DNA of 64,000 nucleotides from Hephaestia caeni. GTDB lineage: Bacteria > Pseudomonadota > Alphaproteobacteria > Sphingomonadales > Sphingomonadaceae. Under the pieces are notes generated by a model that saw nothing but the letters and a program-made list of their open reading frames with translations, did no database searches and was not told the DNA's origin. Below are positions 60,527 through 64,000 of this stretch, in pieces. Every line of letters begins with the position of its first letter. Within the stretch, counting starts at the first letter, position 1. Both the position numbers and the translations under genes were made by a program. The stretch spans positions 186,001 through 250,000 of the forward strand of contig NZ_QXDC01000005.1 of assembly GCF_003550065.1 (NCBI RefSeq), in the 5' to 3' direction.

Positions 60527-61210
60527 TCAGCATTCCGCCCAGCGGCGGAGAAGATTGTGATAGACGCCGGTCAGCCGGATCACGGCCGGATCGTCCTGCC
60601 CCATCGCGGCAGCGGCGGCCTGCACGCCTGAATCGAGTTCGAACAGCGTGCGGCGCGCGCCATCGTCGCGCACCATCGATTGAATCCAGAAGAACGCCGC
60701 GGTGCGACAACCGCGCGTCACCGGCTCGACATGGTGGAGGCTCGACGCGGGATAGAGCACCATATGCCCCGCGGGCAGCTTGACGCGCTGTTCGCCGAAC
60801 TGGTCGTCGATCACCAGCTCGCCGCCATCATAGGCGTCGGGCTCCTCCAGAAAGAGCGTCGCGGAAAGATCGCTGCGGATACGGAAATCGCTGCCGCGCC
60901 TGATCCGCACCGCGCTGTCGACATGCGCGCCGAACGCTTCGCCGCCCTCATAGCGATTGAACAGCGGCGGAAAGACCTTGAGCGGCAGTGCGGCGGCGAC
61001 GAACAACGGCGTCGCGGCCAGCGCATCGAGGATCACCGAGCCCGCGCGTTTCGCCGCATCCGATTCTTCGGGCAATTGCCGGTTGCGCTTCGCGAGCGCC
61101 GATTGCGTGCCCGACGTGGCGTTGCCGTCGATCCATTCGGCGCCATCGATCAGCGCGCGCGTTTCCTGCACCTGCCCGGCCGTCAGAACATCTGGAATGG
61201 CGATCAACAT
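60527..61210 (-). CDS. piuC: Fe(II)/2-oxoglutarate dioxygenase PiuC (PKHD-type)
   Basis: 227 residues: [21 protein letters not shown]; HxD motif [10 protein letters not shown]; distal His in [23 protein letters not shown]. PiuC/YbiX family, encoded next to TonB siderophore receptors; the substrate is not certain. Start at 61210, overlapping the Sel1 gene by 7 bp. Confidence 0.93.
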   Translation of the reverse strand: MLIAIPDVLTAGQVQETRALIDGAEWIDGNATSGTQSALAKRNRQLPEESDAAKRAGSVILDALAATPLFVAAALPLKVFPPLFNRYEGGEAFGAHVDSAVRIRRGSDFRIRSDLSATLFLEEPDAYDGGELVIDDQFGEQRVKLPAGHMVLYPASSLHHVEPVTRGCRTAAFFWIQSMVRDDGARRTLFELDSGVQAAAAAMGQDDPAVIRLTGVYHNLLRRWAEC

Positions 61211-61950
61211 GCGGCCTTCCCCTGCCGCAGCATCAGCGGCCCGTGTTCGGCAAATCCGGGGATGTCGGAGCGGCGCAGCCACGCCTCGGCCTTGTCGAGA
61301 AACGAGGCAGTCGCGGTCTCGCCCGCGCGTGCGAGCCACACCAGCGCTTCATCGACCTTGCCCGCGAGCCCGAGCATCCGTGCATGGTTGAAGCAACCTC
61401 GAAAGTCGCCGCCTTCGGCCGCCTGCGCGTAACATTCGGCCGCCTTATCGATATCGGGCGCCACCACCCAGCCGTCTTCGTGGAAGCTGCCGACGAAGTT
61501 GATCGCCTTGGCATTGCCCATCGCGGCGGCCTTTTCGAGCCAGTCGAACGCCGCCGCCTTGTCTTCATCGACACCCTCGCCGAGCGCGAGCAAGGTCGCA
61601 TAATTGTACATGCCCCAATCGAGGCCCATCTCCGCGGCGATACGAAAGCAGGCGGCTGCGCGGTCCTTCATCACCGGGGTGCCCCAGCCGAGATCGTAGC
61701 AGCGCCCGACCATGTTGATCGCCATCACATGATGCTGCGCGGCGGCCTTGCTGAACCAATCGAGCGCCGCACGCTGATCGACCGCCACGCCGGCGCCGTC
61801 GAGCAGCATCTGGCCGTAGACCGCCTGTGCTTCGGCAACCCCCGCCTCAGCCGCCCCACGCACGAACGCCGCGCGGCCCTCGGGTGAACCCGAGAGCCGT
61901 TCGGCGATCTCATCGGCGGTCAACGCATCGAGCACCGCAGATGCCATCAT
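61204..61950 (-). CDS. Sel1/TPR repeat protein of the iron operon
   Basis: 248 residues with about five Sel1 repeats (e.g. [33 protein letters not shown] and [34 protein letters not shown]). Scaffold-type protein, always found beside piuC/TonB-receptor genes in this group; role unknown. TGATG junction with the receptor gene. Confidence 0.9.
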   Translation of the reverse strand: MMASAVLDALTADEIAERLSGSPEGRAAFVRGAAEAGVAEAQAVYGQMLLDGAGVAVDQRAALDWFSKAAAQHHVMAINMVGRCYDLGWGTPVMKDRAAACFRIAAEMGLDWGMYNYATLLALGEGVDEDKAAAFDWLEKAAAMGNAKAINFVGSFHEDGWVVAPDIDKAAECYAQAAEGGDFRGCFNHARMLGLAGKVDEALVWLARAGETATASFLDKAEAWLRRSDIPGFAEHGPLMLRQGKAAC

Positions 61951-64000
61951 CAATACCGCAGATTGAGCGTGGCGAATGCCGATCTGCCCGGCGCGATGCT
62001 GGCATAATGCGCGGTGTACGCCTGATTGAAATACGTCTTGTTGGTCAGGTTCTGCACGTTGACGCTGAGATCGACCGCATCGGTGATCTTGACACCGGCA
62101 CGGGCGTCGAACCGGACGTAACCAGGGATCGAACGCAGGATCGTTTTCGTCGCGGGAACCACTGTCACATTGCCGGCGCCATCCTGGCGCGCCGATCGAT
62201 CGTCCTGATAGCCGCCGAACACGCGGCTGGTGTAGAAGGCGCCGCCGCCGATGCTGAACCGACCGAATTCGACATTGGTCCACAACGTCGCCGAATGCTT
62301 GGCGACGTTCGACACCTGACGACCGGTGCTGGTCGAGGGTACGAGCACGGTTTGCGCGGCCTGCCCGCCGACCGCCGCCGCGGTGAGCTTGGTGAAACCA
62401 CCGTTGGTGATCTTCGGATCGAGATAGGTATAGCCCCCGAATACCGTCCAGCCCGGCAGGATCGTGCCATTGGCGGTGAGTTCGACGCCGCGGATGCGGG
62501 TCTCGCCGATATATTCGACAAAGCCGTCAGGCCCGGTCGTCCTCGCATTGTCGGTCTCGGTCTGGAAGGCGGCGAGGTTGAGCGCGAGACGCCCACCGAA
62601 CAGATCGGCCTTCGCCCCCACCTCATAGCTCTTGGTCTTGGTGACCTTGATCGCGTCGGGGCTGAGCAGCGTTTCGCCGCGCCCCGGACTCAAGCCGTTG
62701 CTTTCCGATCCTTCGCCCAGCAGGCTGTTGGGCGGGGTCGCGGAGGTGGCGTAGCTCGCATAGAGGCTGGCGTTCGCGGTCGGCTTGAAGACAAGGCCGG
62801 CCTGCCAGTTGAACAAATCGTCCGAGCGCTTGATCGGGACCACTACCGCGCCCGCGCCTTTCTGCGTGGTTTTGAAGTGATCGTAGCGCACGCCAAGGTT
62901 GAGAATCAGCGCGTCGGCCAGCGTGATCGAGTCGAACGCGTAAACCGCCTTGGTGCTGGCCTCGTTCTGGATCTCGGTACTGGTCGCGCCCTTCTCGATC
63001 GGAGCCGTCACCGTCGAGGTATCTCCCGCATAATTGATCCACGGATCGTTGGGATTCGGATTGAACAGGCTGGTGCAGTTGAAGCGATCGAACGCGGCGT
63101 CGGTGCAGCGCGGCGAATTGGTCGAACCGGTGGCCAGCACATAGGCTCCGCGACGCGCCTTCTCCCATGACACCTCGGCGCCGACGGCGAAGCTGTGCTT
63201 CACCCCGCCGGTATCGACGGTGCCGAACAGATCGGTCTGGTTGACCAGCGCATCGGCATAGCCGTGGCGCGTGTTCGCGCGGCGCCACACCATGCCGCCC
63301 GCGGTTGCGGGAGTGGCCGGGTTGGTACCAAAGACATTGCCCTGCTGATCGTCGGGCTGGGTGTAGATATAGGCTTGGGTATTGTGCGTGTAGCGCGAGG
63401 TATTGCGCAGCGTGATCCCGCCGAAATCATGCTCGGCACGCAACGTCGCCTGGTGCGTCGTGGTGTCGCGGAAGTCGCGCGATTTGAGGCCGTAAAAGAC
63501 GCTGCGATCGACATGGCCGGTCGCGCCCGCAATCGTGGTGACATCGCCGATCGCCGGTTCGACGAAAGTCTCACCAAGCGGCGCGTTGGCGAGATTATAG
63601 AGATAGGGGATGCCCGTATCGGGCAGTTCGTGGGTCTCGAGATAATAATAGCTCGCCGTCAACTTGGTGGGCGTGCCGATGCCGACGGTCACCGACGGTG
63701 CGACGCCCCAGCGGCGCTGATAGAGCGCATCGCGCCCGGCCACGTCCTGATCGTGCCACATCCCCTGGATGCGCGCGGCGACCGTATCGGACAGCTTTCC
63801 GTTCACATCCACCGTGACGCGCTTGTAATCGTCGCTACCATAGCTGAGCGCGGCGCGCGCGAAATTGTCGTTGATCGGCAGCTTGGAGATGATGTTGATG
63901 GTGCCGCCGGCCGAACCGCGTCCGCCGAGCGTCGAATCCGAACCGCGAACGATCTGGATCTGATCGACCGCAAAGACCTCGCGGGTTTGCGCGGAAAAAT
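61950..64000 (-). CDS. TonB-dependent siderophore receptor, 5' end outside window
   Basis: The frame is open to the window end: the first visible codons give ...EVFAVDQIQIVRGSDSTLGGRGSAGGTINIISKLP, the end of the plug domain, followed by a 22-strand barrel ending ...YASIAPGRSAFATLNLRY with terminal aromatic. Thus the first in-window start codon near 63812 is internal. With piuC, Sel1 and PepSY genes downstream, a ferric catecholate or similar siderophore receptor (Fiu-like) is most likely. Confidence 0.93.
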   Translation of the reverse strand, partial: FSAQTREVFAVDQIQIVRGSDSTLGGRGSAGGTINIISKLPINDNFARAALSYGSDDYKRVTVDVNGKLSDTVAARIQGMWHDQDVAGRDALYQRRWGVAPSVTVGIGTPTKLTASYYYLETHELPDTGIPYLYNLANAPLGETFVEPAIGDVTTIAGATGHVDRSVFYGLKSRDFRDTTTHQATLRAEHDFGGITLRNTSRYTHNTQAYIYTQPDDQQGNVFGTNPATPATAGGMVWRRANTRHGYADALVNQTDLFGTVDTGGVKHSFAVGAEVSWEKARRGAYVLATGSTNSPRCTDAAFDRFNCTSLFNPNPNDPWINYAGDTSTVTAPIEKGATSTEIQNEASTKAVYAFDSITLADALILNLGVRYDHFKTTQKGAGAVVVPIKRSDDLFNWQAGLVFKPTANASLYASYATSATPPNSLLGEGSESNGLSPGRGETLLSPDAIKVTKTKSYEVGAKADLFGGRLALNLAAFQTETDNARTTGPDGFVEYIGETRIRGVELTANGTILPGWTVFGGYTYLDPKITNGGFTKLTAAAVGGQAAQTVLVPSTSTGRQVSNVAKHSATLWTNVEFGRFSIGGGAFYTSRVFGGYQDDRSARQDGAGNVTVVPATKTILRSIPGYVRFDARAGVKITDAVDLSVNVQNLTNKTYFNQAYTAHYASIAPGRSAFATLNLRY

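Noticed and set aside
1-64000. CRISPR array, rRNA operon or insertion sequence
   Set aside because: No regularly spaced repeats, no rRNA sequence and no transposase gene were seen in the window.

Overview
The window is a high-GC alphaproteobacterial chromosome segment, most likely from a sphingomonad. I infer this from the short inverted repeats of sphingomonad type near 2476 and 3602, the 1547-residue NAD-glutamate dehydrogenase, and the TonB/PiuC/Sel1/PepSY iron cluster; no marker gene fixes the species. Host DNA occupies 1-3775 (Slam-type outer-membrane protein, purS-purQ, queuosine-precursor transporter, tRNA-Arg(UCU)) and 50065-64000 (glpD-glpK, tRNA-Thr(CGU), a PAS-type protein, NAD-glutamate dehydrogenase, and an iron-uptake operon cut by the window end).

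Between them lies an integrative and conjugative element (ICE) of about 46 kb, inserted at the 3' end of tRNA-Arg. Left to right: a large serine integrase whose last 13 codons and stop lie inside the tRNA, in a minus-strand operon behind a GNAT/DUF1778 toxin-antitoxin pair; an RcnR/DmeR-type nickel-cobalt sensor with the DmeF efflux pump; a plasmid-like maintenance block (DUF932, ParB, Toprim primase-like, DUF2493, DUF736); a regulatory block (XRE repressor, a divergent small DUF2285 protein, a DUF6499-DUF2285 gene needing a +1 frameshift, an excisionase-like HTH protein, ParA); the transfer-processing genes (TraF, lytic transglycosylase, oriT candidate, relaxase, TraG); and a complete trbBCDEJKLFGI operon.

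The cargo is a reduced-sulfur detoxification island (two YeeE/YedE halves, TauE/SafE, two metallo-beta-lactamase-fold hydrolases, rhodanese, a 41-residue membrane peptide, DUF302) governed by a BigR/SqrR-type regulator, then a Tat-exported multicopper oxidase, a decayed flavin monooxygenase and a mercury operon (merR, merTPF, a merB-merA gene fusion, and a disulfide oxidoreductase).

The most striking result concerns the right end. Two 54-bp repeats (44361-44414 and 50011-50064) bracket the mercury block, and each encodes on the minus strand the same 17-residue peptide, WRPSVDETDNYVSAGAL plus stop, with four differences, all synonymous. Joining either repeat to the left end in a circle continues the integrase reading frame through the shared Trp-Arg codons. 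The integrase gene therefore appears to span its own attachment site: the free circle would encode the WRPSVDETDNYVSAGAL tail and the integrated form the tRNA-antisense tail WRARLDSNQRPQA. The mercury block looks like an integrase-less passenger held between two right-end sites.

The regulatory block (XRE / small DUF2285 / frameshifted DUF6499-DUF2285 / excisionase-like HTH) resembles the QseC-QseM-FseA-RdfS circuit known from the Mesorhizobium ICEMlSymR7A, here with no LuxR/LuxI pair visible and with a serine rather than a tyrosine integrase. Two leaders (12812-12899 and 14917-15005) share a fold with covarying stems, and two more (8000-8084 and 9365-9444) share a hairpin against the ribosome binding site.
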